Source: Nocardia mangyaensis (GTDB taxonomy: Bacteria > Actinomycetota > Actinomycetes > Mycobacteriales > Mycobacteriaceae). From it: a stretch of DNA of 64,000 nt. Under the pieces are notes generated by a model, which was given only the letters and a program-made list of their open reading frames with translations, made no database searches and had not been told where the DNA came from. Shown one piece after another: positions 46,201 to 56,698 of the stretch (position 1 is its first letter; every line of letters starts with the position of its first letter). The stretch spans positions 1,302,001 to 1,366,000 of the forward strand of contig NZ_CP018082.1 of assembly GCF_001886715.1 (NCBI RefSeq), given 5' to 3'. The position numbers and the translations under genes are program-made.

Positions 46201-47712
46201 CAGCGCGGGCTCGATGATCACGCTGCGCAACTGCCCGCCGTTCATGGGGCCGACGAAGACCTGCCCGCCCTGGACCTCGAGAGCCTGCAGCAGGCCGGGG
46301 TGACTAGCGCAATGTCCGAAGAAGTCCGCGCGGAGGACCGCGCACACAACCGCGCGTGAGCCGGGAGACGCCGCAGCACACAACGCATCGACGAACGTAC
46401 GCCGCTCATCATTGTCATCACAGAGTGTAAACGTCTGCTCCATTTGGTCGACAACCAAGAGCAGGCGCCCATCCACGAGGATGTCTCGGGCGGTATCGCA
46501 GAGGATCTGTTCGATCATCTCCGAGATAGCCGTGGGATTGTCGCGGAGGCGTCGATGAATGGTGCGTGGGTGTTCGGCGAGGGCTTCCCCCAGGCTCTCC
46601 GACAGCCGGGCGACCGGTTCGCGACCCGGGGTCATGATCATGATCGGCCAGGTGCTGGACCGGGGGAACGCGTTGTCGCGCAGCGCCGGTACAACACCGG
46701 CGCGTACCAGCGATGACTTGCCGACGCCGGATGGACCGACCACCATGATCGGTCCATGCGTAGCATCGTGGTCGGCAATTCTGCTCACGAGCCGTTCAGT
46801 CACGTACTTGCGACCGACGAACCAGCGAGCGTCCGCAGGTCCGTAGAACGCGAGGCCCCGGTAGGGTGCGACAGAGTCACCGGACACGGAATCCACGGCG
46901 GCCGGAGTCGGAGGCTGCCGCATTACGTACGCCGGATTCGGCGCGAGCTCGAGATCGCCCACCCGGCCTTGAACTCTGCGGTGTGGCCGGTTCGCTGTCG
47001 GCAACCGGCGATCCAGATATTCGTAGAGGTCGTCCAGACAGAGAAATGTATGCCCGGCGGACGGATCGCCCTCGTTCAGGAATCGGATGACTTCGCCGGT
47101 AAAGAGGGTGTACTCGGCATCTGCCGGCGCGAGCGCCTCCTCGTCCGCGGCGGCCGCAGAGAGAAGAAATCCGCCGTACGCAACTGGAGAATCGAGCACG
47201 TCGGTTCGAAGATTCCAGTCAGAGACCCGTCCCGACCTGCAACTGTCCAAGATTACGACGACAGAGCGTGCCCGGCACTCTTCCAGGATGAGCCGAATCT
47301 CGCTGTACGGCAGTGCCGCGTACGCGCCACGAGGCGTTGAGGACATGGACGAGTACGTAGCGAGATGCAACTTTCTGTCGGTGCCGATCAGCCCATGCCC
47401 GATGAAGTACAAGATGAACACCGACTCGGCTTCTCGGGCTGCGTTATCGATAGCGCGTGCGAGATCTTGAGGTTCCACACAATTGTCGATGAGCCGAATG
47501 GATTCGGCCGGAACACCACATCGATCACGAAGCACTCGATCGAGTGCGCGCAATGATCGGCCCACAGCGGAGATGGGTGGGAGAGCTGAGCCCGCAGCAT
47601 GATCGCTCGTCCCGGCGAGTAGGACCCGAACGGTCGAGGAGGACAGATCGCCGCCGCCGACTGCGATCGCCGGCCTATTTCCCGGCTCGCCCGACGGCCC
47701 GCGATCGGTCAC
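43219..47712 (-). CDS. Caspase-like / STAND NTPase / transmembrane / WD40 protein
   Basis: This 1497-residue protein has four parts. Residues 25-245 are a caspase-like (C14) peptidase with the His/Cys dyad: FILYFIGHGL (His106) and VVVILDSCRSG (Cys158). Residues 285-560 are an nSTAND1-type P-loop NTPase: PYRGLAFYGPADARWFVGR, VGPSGVGKSSLVRAG (Lys332), Walker B LLLVVDQMEQ near 418, then a helical/winged region to 720 with RLTHDAVVRHW. A transmembrane helix (VIAILCVLVLATATSALYAM) lies near 736-755. From about 820 to the end there are WD40-like repeats (MDFDLSPDGNFVATLDNDGIA, VRALAFSTDSRNLTVG, AISDDGELVAVSRGWEAGVE). It starts by ATGA overlap with an EACC1-like gene. By family knowledge such STAND proteins oligomerise on sensing a trigger and activate the effector, here a protease. 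Confidence 0.88.
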   Translation of the reverse strand: MTDRGPSGEPGNRPAIAVGGGDLSSSTVRVLLAGTSDHAAGSALPPISAVGRSLRALDRVLRDRCGVPAESIRLIDNCVEPQDLARAIDNAAREAESVFILYFIGHGLIGTDRKLHLATYSSMSSTPRGAYAALPYSEIRLILEECRARSVVVILDSCRSGRVSDWNLRTDVLDSPVAYGGFLLSAAAADEEALAPADAEYTLFTGEVIRFLNEGDPSAGHTFLCLDDLYEYLDRRLPTANRPHRRVQGRVGDLELAPNPAYVMRQPPTPAAVDSVSGDSVAPYRGLAFYGPADARWFVGRKYVTERLVSRIADHDATHGPIMVVGPSGVGKSSLVRAGVVPALRDNAFPRSSTWPIMIMTPGREPVARLSESLGEALAEHPRTIHRRLRDNPTAISEMIEQILCDTARDILVDGRLLLVVDQMEQTFTLCDDNDERRTFVDALCAAASPGSRAVVCAVLRADFFGHCASHPGLLQALEVQGGQVFVGPMNGGQLRSVIIEPALLANLRVDPELPEEILRDLAVGDDSDLIDGGALPLVSHALDAAWQLRSGNVITAHGYERVGGIRGSIAHTANSAFLDFDSDEQEACRRLMVRMVTVGTDAPDTHRPIDLSDLRGIHDCAEKVASVLIRARLLVRDETSVRLTHDAVVRHWDRLRAWISDDRSWHIVRQQISEAHLIWRDRRRDDNLLTGDRLADAVRWTADPPRAALLTTDESAFVAASARQRQRRIRRLQQVIAILCVLVLATATSALYAMAKSAESRRAADVAVARSLVDSARLEFFGRPDLAILRVAAALRLTDDIDIRVAAGPIIQSSAGMSATLSMPSGFSVNPEKATLTPIPGTTQVVVDDGAYDDSPKFWLVDLATRAIDEVTLPLGGPGSDIALIDSSRKTAISTDTDILIVDESDPSNPILEIPVDARPFGVVGIPNGSIVAWCDSANRLSVIDARWETEPTILPDSCSPTSVQFLHSTRTPRNHVALSADGAIVVGLSEEILTIHNVATSDRTVVNAGGGIVMDFDLSPDGNFVATLDNDGIAKIWDLRAVPLVPTEVSDPGAQVRALAFSTDSRNLTVGTDSNIRHWRVHQNTWADDPSLDRPATAVEYVSDGSSLLTIDKQGQLIQWDGTILPNYDDYADLPIAVSADGTYVATIGIKHDEGFGLSLRKWDIRRNPPVAHVFAPSVWYTQTPTAAISDDGELVAVSRGWEAGVEIWSTGADARIIARVHAPGSLVDRMEFSPDGKVLAYIVVESDNSSELKFFSVDEHRELISEEKFEFVQSIRRIPSGHLLIDSRIPQDRSDGNQEFESVVFDMDSMSSMGGPARAVGYAVAVSPDGGRTVRDNNGGAIVWDEETGTTIAELADPPYAVAIIPNTRFAFSRDGSNLIAYNGVSVGSADPGDVPAGFDYELAVWDTSTGRFAGGLNANGIPIATGDGRLFFFPVDIDNQPQVFETALWSTDRQVLTDRLCAVVGRDLTPEEWQSTATLRDREYTSTCPSNTS

Positions 47713-48101
47713 GAGGTCGGGTCGCTACTCGCTGTTGCCTGAATACTCTCGACATACGCGGCCAGTTGAGCAGCAGATAGTCCGCGGAGTCCTTCGGCCT
47801 CGATCTCGATCTCGGTGCCGTCCGGCTTCTTCACCCGCATGGTGAGCTTCCCCGGACGGGTTTTCAGCCATGCGATGAGCGCGCCGAATGCGGCTGAACT
47901 TGTCAGTCCGGACGATACAGCGACCATAACGGCGTCGAGGCTCGCTCCCAGTGTTCCCGCTGCGGGGGGTCGCTCGAGCACGCGAACGCGCCCTCGGAAT
48001 CCATCCTGTGTGAGGAGCCAACTGTTCAATCGCAACAGCTCGTCGGCGACAGCCGCCGATCCCGGGTCATGTGGGTCCAGCAGGTCGATCTTGAGTTCCA
48101 T
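47709..48101 (-). CDS. EACC1-like conflict-system component
   Basis: A 130-residue protein immediately upstream of, and overlapping (ATGA), the caspase/STAND gene. Layout: an opening strand MELKIDLLDP, a helix ADELLRLNSWLL, RVRVLERPPAAGTLGASLDAV, a hydrophobic segment VMVAVSSGLTSSAAFGALIAWL (about 59-80), then a beta hairpin KLTMRVKKPDGTEIEIEAEG and a C-terminal helix. This matches the Effector-Associated Constant Component 1 family reported next to caspase- or trypsin-linked STAND systems in multicellular bacteria. It probably acts as an obligatory partner or adaptor of the protease. The family call is by pattern only. Confidence 0.65.
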   Translation of the reverse strand: MELKIDLLDPHDPGSAAVADELLRLNSWLLTQDGFRGRVRVLERPPAAGTLGASLDAVMVAVSSGLTSSAAFGALIAWLKTRPGKLTMRVKKPDGTEIEIEAEGLRGLSAAQLAAYVESIQATASSDPTS

Positions 48102-48282
48102 AGTCTTCCTCTTAGCAGAGTGGAAGCATCGAATGCCCGGTCAGACGCCTGTTCAGTATGACCGAAGATCAACGACTGTGCTGCTGTACGGACGACGTAA
48201 ATTAGAGCACCGCAGGTATTCTCAGCCCCCGTCAGCCCGGATGAGCGCGGCGGTCGGACGTATCGGCTCCACCCTCTGCTAA

Positions 48283-49244
48283 CACGACAATTGTATTTCG
48301 TTGTGCTGCAAGAGGTCCTTTGGTACGGTAGGTAGCCAGTCGGCGTTGGATGATGTTGTGGCCGAGGATGTTTCGGCGTGGCGGGCGGCGTTCGACGAGG
48401 TGTTCGCGGGGATCGCGGGAATGTTCGGGCGGGCGGAGTCGCGGCGGTGGGCCCGGTCGTACCTGACGGGGTTGCTGGCGACGGTGGAACGCAAGAACTC
48501 CTGGCAGCTCTCCGATGCCGCGGGTGTGACAGGACCGGACGGGTCGCCGCCGATTCCGCTTACGGGCGCGACGGGAAGTTCCGGTCGTTCTGCGAGGCTC
48601 GCCGGCTGTCCTATGTGCTGGAAGTGCCCGTCCGTCAGACCGTGAACGACCTGGACGGCCGTCGCCGTGTGGACACCCTTGTCGGTCGCGCGCCCGCTGA
48701 TGCCTGGCATCGCGTGTCGGCCGGTCTCGGTGAGCGCGGCGAACGCGTCTACGGCTGGGCCTGGGCCACGCTACCGTCCTTCGGCGACATCCCTGTCGGA
48801 TTCTCCCGCACCCTGCTGGTTCGCCGCAGCATCGACGACCCCACCGATATCGCCTACTACCTGTGCTTTCATCCCGCTACCGTCACTCGCGAGCAGATCA
48901 TCGCCGTCGCCGGTGCCAGGTGGGCGGTCGAGGAGTGTTTCCAGGCCGCCAAAGATCGATGCAGCCTCGACCACTATCAAGTCCGCAAATGGATTCCCTG
49001 GTACCGGCACATCACCCTGGCCATGCTCGCCCACGCCTTCCTCGCTGTCACCGCCGCTACCGACCGGGCTGGGTCGAATCACAGTCGCCGACGTCCGCCG
49101 TCTCCTGGCGATAGTCCTCCACCCCGCCCGCACCCTCACCCACGCTCTGGCCACCTGCCGATGGCGGCGCCGCCACCAGAACTACGCCCGACAACTCCGA
49201 TATCGAAGACATCCCTTGTGACACAACGAAATACAACTGTCGTG
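48283..49244 (+). mobile_element. IS701-type element, internally deleted copy
   Basis: The ends are CACGACAATTGTATTTCGTT on the left and the reverse complement of CACGACAGTTGTATTTCGTT on the right. CTAA (48279-48282) and TTAG (49245-49248) flank it, both fitting the YTAR target of IS701 elements. Compared with the neighbouring copy it lacks about 420 bases from the middle of the transposase, joined near 48541, which removes the first catalytic Asp. Confidence 0.8.
48301..49221 (+). pseudogene. IS701-type transposase with internal deletion
   Basis: The N-terminal part (WRAAFDEVFAGIAGMFGRAE, TVERKNSWQLSDAAGVTGPD) runs into the C-terminal part (KFRSFCEARRLSYVLEVPVR, WAVEECFQAAKD) with a frame change and loss of the VVDETGF block. 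The tail ITVADVRRLLAIVLHPARTL lies in a third frame. It can supply no transposase but could be mobilised by the intact copy. Confidence 0.8.
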
Positions 49245-49248
49245 TTAG

Positions 49249-50632
49249 CACGGCAGTTGTATTTCGTTGTGCTGCACCAGGGCTGGCGGTGCGGTAGGTT
49301 GCCCGTTCGTGTTGGATGATGTTGTGGCCGAGGATGTTTCGGTGTGGCGGGTGGCGTTCGACGAGGTGTTCGCTGGGATCGCGGGGATGTTCGGTCGGGT
49401 GGAGTCGCGGCGGTGGGCGCGGTCGTACCTGACAGGGTTGCTGGCGCCGGTGGAACGCAAGAACTCCTGGCAGCTCTCCGATGCCGCGGGTGTGGTGGGG
49501 CCGGACGGGCTGCAGCATTTCCTGAACCGGTCGCGGTGGGATGCCGATGAACTGCGCGACAGGCTGCGCTCGTATGTGACGACCGCGTTGGCTTGCCCGG
49601 ATGGTGTGCTGGTGGTCGACGAGACCGGGTTTCTGAAGAAGGGTGTCAAGTCCGTGGGTGTGCAGCGGCAGTACTCCGGCACCGCCGGACGTGTGGAGAA
49701 CTGCCAGCTCGGGGTGTTCCTCGCCTACGCTGCCGGTGCGGGGCGAGCATTGATCGACCGAGAGCTGTATCTGCCGGAATCGTGGACCGGCGACGCGGAC
49801 CGATGCACCGAGGCAGGGATCCCCGACCCACGTCGTGAACAGGGGGTCGTGACCAAACCCCGGTTGGCCGAAGCGATGATCGCCCGCACCGTCGAGGCGG
49901 GCGTGACCGCCGGCTGGGTCGCCGCCGATTCCGCCTACGGGCGCGACGGAAAGTTTCGCTCGTTCTGCGAGGCTCGCCGGCTGTCCTACGTGCTGGAAGT
50001 GCCGGTCCGTCAGACCGTGAACGACCTCGACGGCCGTCGCCGTGTGGACACCCTTGTCGGTCGCGCGCCCGCCGATGCCTGGCATCGCGTATCGGCCGGT
50101 CTCGGTGAGCGAGGCGAACGCGTCTACGACTGGGCGTGGGCCACGCTACCGTCCTTCGGCGACGTCCCGGCCGGGTTCTCCCGCACCCTGCTGGCCCGCC
50201 GCAGCCTCGACGACCCCACCGACATCGCCTACTACCTGTGCTTTCACCCCGCCACCGTTACCCGCGAGCAGATCATCGCCGTCGCCGGCTCCCGGTGGGC
50301 GGTCGAGGAATGTTTCCAGGCCGCCAAGGACCAATGCGGCCTCGACCACTACCAAGTCCGCAAATGGACTCCCTGGTACCGGCACATCACCCTGGCCATG
50401 CTCGCCCACGCCTTCCTCGCCGTCACCGCCGCTACCGACCCAAAAGCCCACGCGGGCTGGGTCGAATCACAGTCGCCGACGTCCGCCGTCTCCTGGCGAT
50501 AGTCCTGCACCCCGCCCGCACTCTCACCCACGCCCTGGCCACCTGCCGATGGCGGCGCCGCCACCAGAACTACGCCCGCCAACTCCGACATCAACGAAAC
50601 CGATTATGAAGCAACGAAATACAACTGTCGTG
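49249..50632 (+). mobile_element. IS701-type element, longer copy
   Basis: The terminal inverted repeats are CACGGCAGTTGTATTTCGTT on the left and the complement of CACGACAGTTGTATTTCGTT on the right. It is flanked by TTAG (shared with the deleted copy) and CTAA (50633-50636). Together the two copies sit between direct CTAA repeats, the arrangement of a small composite transposon or a tandem insertion. Confidence 0.8.
49267..50502 (+). CDS. IS701-type transposase, 3' end frameshifted
   Basis: The DDE residues are present: Asp in LVVDETGFLKKG, Asp in WVAADSAYGRDG, and Glu in RWAVEECFQAAKD. The frame opens at 49267, but GTG 49309 (LDDVVAEDVSVWRVAFDEVF) is the better start. Near 50450 the frame leaves the family sequence; shifting by -1 recovers GRITVADVRRLLAIVLHPAR to a stop near 50609. 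Because the catalytic core is intact it may still be active, but a 50-residue tail is lost unless frameshifting occurs. Transcription points toward 50.7 kb. Confidence 0.8.
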   Translation: MCCTRAGGAVGCPFVLDDVVAEDVSVWRVAFDEVFAGIAGMFGRVESRRWARSYLTGLLAPVERKNSWQLSDAAGVVGPDGLQHFLNRSRWDADELRDRLRSYVTTALACPDGVLVVDETGFLKKGVKSVGVQRQYSGTAGRVENCQLGVFLAYAAGAGRALIDRELYLPESWTGDADRCTEAGIPDPRREQGVVTKPRLAEAMIARTVEAGVTAGWVAADSAYGRDGKFRSFCEARRLSYVLEVPVRQTVNDLDGRRRVDTLVGRAPADAWHRVSAGLGERGERVYDWAWATLPSFGDVPAGFSRTLLARRSLDDPTDIAYYLCFHPATVTREQIIAVAGSRWAVEECFQAAKDQCGLDHYQVRKWTPWYRHITLAMLAHAFLAVTAATDPKAHAGWVESQSPTSAVSWR

Positions 50633-50703
50633 CTAACCGACGTCGGCGTCAGGCTCGGCTCGGCTCGGCTCGGCAAATCGTCGCCTCACAGTGAACGGCC
50701 TCG

Positions 50704-51168
50704 CTAGGGCTCGCCTCGGTCAGTACCGAGCAACTGTGCGAGGTTGCGCAGGCCGACTTGCGCCCGTCGTTGCATGGTGATGGCAGCGACAGGCAGCAGG
50801 GTCCACCGCAGCAGCCTGGTGCCGACACGGCTGTACATCCGCCACCGGATCACACAATGCTCGGCGTCGAGGGGGCTGAGGTCGATTTCCATGCGGGGAA
50901 GAAGCAGTGCGAAACTTCCTTCGGTGACCAGCCGCACCGGCGCACAAGCCTCACGCACGCGCAGCGGGATCGTCGTTCTGCGACCTGTCGGTAGCGTGAC
51001 TGTTTCTAGATAGCGCTTCCCGACCACGCCGGCAGGGAGCTCGTCGTCGGCGGTGACCATCTCGACGCCGGGGAACCATCGCGCAAAGTTCTCCAGGTCA
51101 GAGACGTAGGCGAACGCGTCCGTGATCGAACACGGCACGGCTTTTTCGGTATCGGCCAGCAGGTACAT
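50704..51168 (-). CDS. SRPBCC-family protein controlled by a MerR promoter
   Basis: A 154-residue protein begins MYLLADTEKAVPCSITDAFAY with DLENFARWFPGVEMV, the common opening of START/SRPBCC 'polyketide cyclase' proteins, and ends in an amphipathic helix (LPVAAITMQRRAQVGLRNLA). It probably binds a hydrophobic ligand. It is divergent from a MerR regulator, whose characteristic promoter reads into it, so it is likely induced when MerR binds an effector. Confidence 0.7.
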   Translation of the reverse strand: MYLLADTEKAVPCSITDAFAYVSDLENFARWFPGVEMVTADDELPAGVVGKRYLETVTLPTGRRTTIPLRVREACAPVRLVTEGSFALLLPRMEIDLSPLDAEHCVIRWRMYSRVGTRLLRWTLLPVAAITMQRRAQVGLRNLAQLLGTDRGEP

Positions 51169-51196
51169 CCGGGCTCCTTCGGGGTCGGCTGACCGA

Positions 51197-51227
51197 GACT
51201 AAGGTGTAGATCTAGCTCTACAGTCAA
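51197..51227 (-). promoter_or_regulatory. MerR-type promoter with 19-base spacer
   Basis: Read on the minus strand: TTGACT (-35, 51227-51222), a 19-base spacer, then TTAGTC (-10, 51202-51197). The spacer holds the dyad TGTAGA-N6-TCTACA (51205-51222). Overlong spacers with a central dyad are the hallmark of promoters activated by DNA distortion by MerR proteins. It drives the SRPBCC gene at 51168. Confidence 0.75.
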
Positions 51228-51238
51228 GTGAGAGACCT

Positions 51239-51613
51239 ATGCTGATCGGTGAATTGGAAGCCCGGACCGGTGTCGGCCGACACGCGTTGCGCTACTACGA
51301 GCGCCGAGGCCTGCTCGGCCGGATCGACCGCACCGCGGGCAATTACCGCGACTATCCCGACGAGCTCGTCGAACAGGTCCGGCTGTTGCGAGGGATGCAG
51401 ACGCTGGGGTTCTCGCTGGTCGAGATCGGCCAGGTCATGGAAGGTGTGCGCGCTCGCGATATCGACTGTGCTGACGGCGCGGTTCTTATCGCGACTAAGC
51501 GCAGGCAGGTAGACGAACAGATCTCGGCACTGCGCGAACTGAGCGCACTCCTCGGCCGAGAAGAGCGCCGCCTCGAACAGCGAGCGCGCCGCAACGGCCG
51601 AATCGCTCGCTGA
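51239..51613 (+). CDS. MerR-family transcriptional regulator
   Basis: The 124-residue protein has the MerR winged helix (MLIGELEARTGVGRHALRYYERRGLLG, then NYRDYPDELVEQVRLLRGMQTLGFSLVEIGQVM) and a C-terminal coiled coil (RRQVDEQISALRELSALLGREERRL) for dimerisation. It lacks an obvious metal-binding cysteine cluster: the only cysteine is in DIDCAD, so it may sense something other than a heavy metal. The divergent promoter with a 19-base spacer between it and the SRPBCC gene is its likely target. Confidence 0.85.
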   Translation: MLIGELEARTGVGRHALRYYERRGLLGRIDRTAGNYRDYPDELVEQVRLLRGMQTLGFSLVEIGQVMEGVRARDIDCADGAVLIATKRRQVDEQISALRELSALLGREERRLEQRARRNGRIAR

Positions 51614-52548
51614 ATCCGGTCAATCTGCTCCAGCAGTACCAGCCCGCGACCACGGTGATCACCGCGGTCTCAGCGAGTTTACAGCGTTTGAGCAACCGGT
51701 TCCGTTCGAGTGGGTTGTAGAAGATTCCTCGAAGGACTACACGGTGACGGCTCTGTCGTCGATGCGTCGAGCTCGACTACTGTGCGTGACACAGAGATGA
51801 TGGATGCGGTTCCGCACCGGCGTGACCTGAAAGTACACAGACGCTCGTCAGGGCTGTCTTTGCGTGGATCTGTCCGCCGATGTCGGAGCCGCCGCGTGCT
51901 GGGCTCGGGCACTACCGCCGCCGCGGCCATCCCCTCATCTGAAACGCCGTTGCAGTACCAACGGACGGCCTGGCGGCTGACTTCGGCAAACTTGTTGATC
52001 CGCAACACTTCCGTCAATTTCGACAGACTCCGTGTCGACAACAGCGACCCCAGGTTACGGGGAAGTACCGGGCGATCAGATCCGATCACGCGTCGTCTGA
52101 TCGGTCTTCGCTGATCTGTCCCCGCTCTATATGGGGTCCGCCGCCCCGAACCAGCGGGCATTGAAGCCGTGGACCATCGGCCTCGCATGCGATTCCGAAA
52201 CCTGCATCGCGATGAACCCGACCGGCTGATGCTGCGCCGAGGCCACTACCTCCACGGCGCCCGCCGCATCCGAACCGGAATGTCGCTGCACCGCGCGATC
52301 TGCGCCAGTGCCACCCTTTCCGGGTCACCGCTCTGACGAACACTTCCGGCTTGCGAGCCAACGGCATCACCTCCACCGGCAGCGCCACCGCTCATCCTCG
52401 ATGATCAACCCGCCCCAGCGTCCGATGTTCAGGTCCGTTCGGTAGTTCGTTCCATCCTCGCCGACCTGAGCGACCGTGAAGTCATCGTGTTGTTTCTTGC
52501 ACTGCGAACCGTGGCGTCCGAACCGCGGCAGTCCCTCGCTGGGGCGAG
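51614..52548. other. Degraded stretch before the recombinase
   Basis: About 930 bases contain only short, mutually overlapping frames. A minus-strand piece reading RINKFAEVSRQAVRWYCNG suggests a decayed helix-turn-helix or transposase, and a plus-strand tail ends ILADLSDREVIVLFLALRTV, but neither supports a gene call. Confidence 0.4.
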
Positions 52549-54756
<2,208 letters not shown>

Positions 54757-55086
54757 TTATCGGCCCTGTGGTGGAATCGGCCGGCGGTGGCGGGTGCGCT
54801 GTGGTCGGTTAGGCCGGATTGGAGGCTCCGCACTCGCCGCACGTTTTGAGGACTTGCCCGGATGGCTGGTGGCCTCGATGGCTGCGGCGATGTCGCTGGT
54901 GGTGAGAAACCAGGTACGGCCTGCTCTGTGTCCCGGGAAGCGTCCAGCTCTGAGTTGCTGCGTGTACCAGCGTTCGGACTTGCCCAGTGCTCGGGCTCCG
55001 GCGGACACCGGGTACGTCGGTTCGTGGGGAGCACCAGGAACGGGTTGTTCAAGTTCGGAGCGTGCGACGTCCAGATCGTCGTTCAT
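54757..55086 (-). CDS. Excisionase-type helix-turn-helix protein
   Basis: A 109-residue protein contains PTYPVSAGARALGKSERWYT, QQLRAGRFPGHRAGRTWFLT and TSDIAAAIEA, the winged-helix pattern of excisionase/HTH_17 proteins (helix, RxG-x-F/Y-x-R-x-G-R-x-W-x-x-T). These bend attachment-site DNA and set the direction of recombination. It is divergent from the integrase at 55365, a usual arrangement in actinobacterial integrative elements. The basic C-terminal tail may add DNA contacts. Confidence 0.75.
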   Translation of the reverse strand: MNDDLDVARSELEQPVPGAPHEPTYPVSAGARALGKSERWYTQQLRAGRFPGHRAGRTWFLTTSDIAAAIEATSHPGKSSKRAASAEPPIRPNRPQRTRHRRPIPPQGR

Positions 55087-55364
55087 CGTCGGCCTCCTGG
55101 CTTTGAGGCTGTCGATCGAGGTGTTGGTGACGTGCGATCGACATCGGGGATGAGTTGGATTCTATGGCGTCTCGGTAGCTGATCCGTGCTATTCGGTCGA
55201 TCGGCTGCGGAAGTTCCTGCTGGGGGCCACCATATACGTGGTCGGATCTCTGATATCCGCAGTTGCTGAGTGGTCCGGGACGTGTTGTGGCCGGGCGAGA
55301 TTCACGGTCGGTGCGACCGAGATCTCAATGAGACGAGTGTTCGGGTCCGACGAAAGGATTTCCG

Positions 55365-56669
55365 ATGAGTGCTCCTCGGCCGCGCCAGCGCAAGGACGGC
55401 ACAATCAATTGGCAGGTCCCGTTTCACTACTACGACACAGACGGGGTTCGCCGCGGCACGGCAGAGAGTTTCGATGAGGATTACGAGGAAGCGGTCTGGT
55501 GGTCTGAGTATCTCGACCGTCACGGACTGGACCGGGCTTTGGCGATCTTGCCGGCCAGACGTGCGGGTGCGGACGGGGGTGTGTTGTTGGGTGGCTGGCT
55601 CACCGACTACGCAGACCGACTGCTGAAGGTCGGCAGTATCTCCCCGCCGGTCCATCGCAAATACCTCGGATACGTGCGCAACGATGTCGTCCCGTTCTTC
55701 GGGGCGACAGCCACTCTCGACGCGGTCACTGCCGACAGCGACGCAGCGTGGATCGTGTTCCTGGCGGAAGACAAGGGCCACAAACCCCACACGATCCACA
55801 ACAAGCACGGGTTCCTCTCGGGTGGATTGCGGGCGGCGGTGAATCAGCGCCCGTTCGGGTTGTTGCCGTTCAACCCGTGCTCCGGTGTTCGGTTACCTGC
55901 CGATCGCGGTCGAAAGCAATGCATCTTCGACAATGACGAGTGGGAGTTGTTCGAGGAGTTGATCTTTCCGCGGTGGCGTCCGCAGGCTGAGTTCGGGCTG
56001 GTGTCGATGGCACGGCCGTCGGAGATCGGGGCGTTGCTGGTGCGCGATGTGCACCCCGTGACGGGGGTGGTGCAGATCGATAGGGCGTGGAAAGACGCCG
56101 GGTCGCGGTTGGTCTTGGGTCCGCCGAAGACCGAACGTGGCGTGCGTAGCATCAATGTGCCGCTCCAAACTCTCGAGCGCCTCGATCTGGACCGCGATGG
56201 CGATGAATACTTGTTCTGCACCAAGGATAAGGGCCCGATCACGGCCGCGAGCTTCTATGAGAAGGCGTGGCAACCGGCGTTGCGGCGCCTGGAGGCACTC
56301 GCCAGTGCGGTGGCGGCGTTCAATGCGGGCCACGACACTCTGGCCCAGGCACATCTTCAGCCGTTTACTCACCGGGCGAGGTGGACTGGCGTCGATGCGG
56401 AGGAATTGATCACCCGCTATCCCGCGGCATTGCAGTCGCTACGGCGCAAACACCTGACTCCGTACATGTTGCGCCACACCGGGATCTCGTGGAAGTTGCA
56501 GGACGGGGTGCCGATCTTCGTGGTCTCCCGTGACGCTGGGCACGAGTCGGTCGCCGTGACAGACCGGGTCTACGGTCACAACGACCGCAGACCCAGCGAA
56601 TCCGCCGCGAAGACGATTGGCCAACGGCTGCCTCGGGTCCGCGCGCCTATGCTCGACGCCGAAGGCTGA
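55365..56669 (+). CDS. Tyrosine integrase of an integrative element or prophage
   Basis: The 434-residue protein starts at an ATG after GAAAGGA. It has an AP2-like arm-binding opening (RQRKDGTINWQVPFHYYDTD), a core-binding domain (LLGGWLTDYADRLLKVGSIS) and a catalytic domain: SMARPSEIGALLVRDV (Arg), LRRKHLTPYMLRHTGISWKL (His-x-x-Arg), and DAGHESVAVTDRVYGH with the Tyr. It is unrelated in detail to the two recombinases at 52.5 and 57.8 kb. With the divergent excisionase it is the likely core of an element that entered at a tRNA. Confidence 0.88.
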   Translation: MSAPRPRQRKDGTINWQVPFHYYDTDGVRRGTAESFDEDYEEAVWWSEYLDRHGLDRALAILPARRAGADGGVLLGGWLTDYADRLLKVGSISPPVHRKYLGYVRNDVVPFFGATATLDAVTADSDAAWIVFLAEDKGHKPHTIHNKHGFLSGGLRAAVNQRPFGLLPFNPCSGVRLPADRGRKQCIFDNDEWELFEELIFPRWRPQAEFGLVSMARPSEIGALLVRDVHPVTGVVQIDRAWKDAGSRLVLGPPKTERGVRSINVPLQTLERLDLDRDGDEYLFCTKDKGPITAASFYEKAWQPALRRLEALASAVAAFNAGHDTLAQAHLQPFTHRARWTGVDAEELITRYPAALQSLRRKHLTPYMLRHTGISWKLQDGVPIFVVSRDAGHESVAVTDRVYGHNDRRPSESAAKTIGQRLPRVRAPMLDAEG

Positions 56670-56698
56670 CCCGATCGGTCGCGTGACTGGCGGGATTC

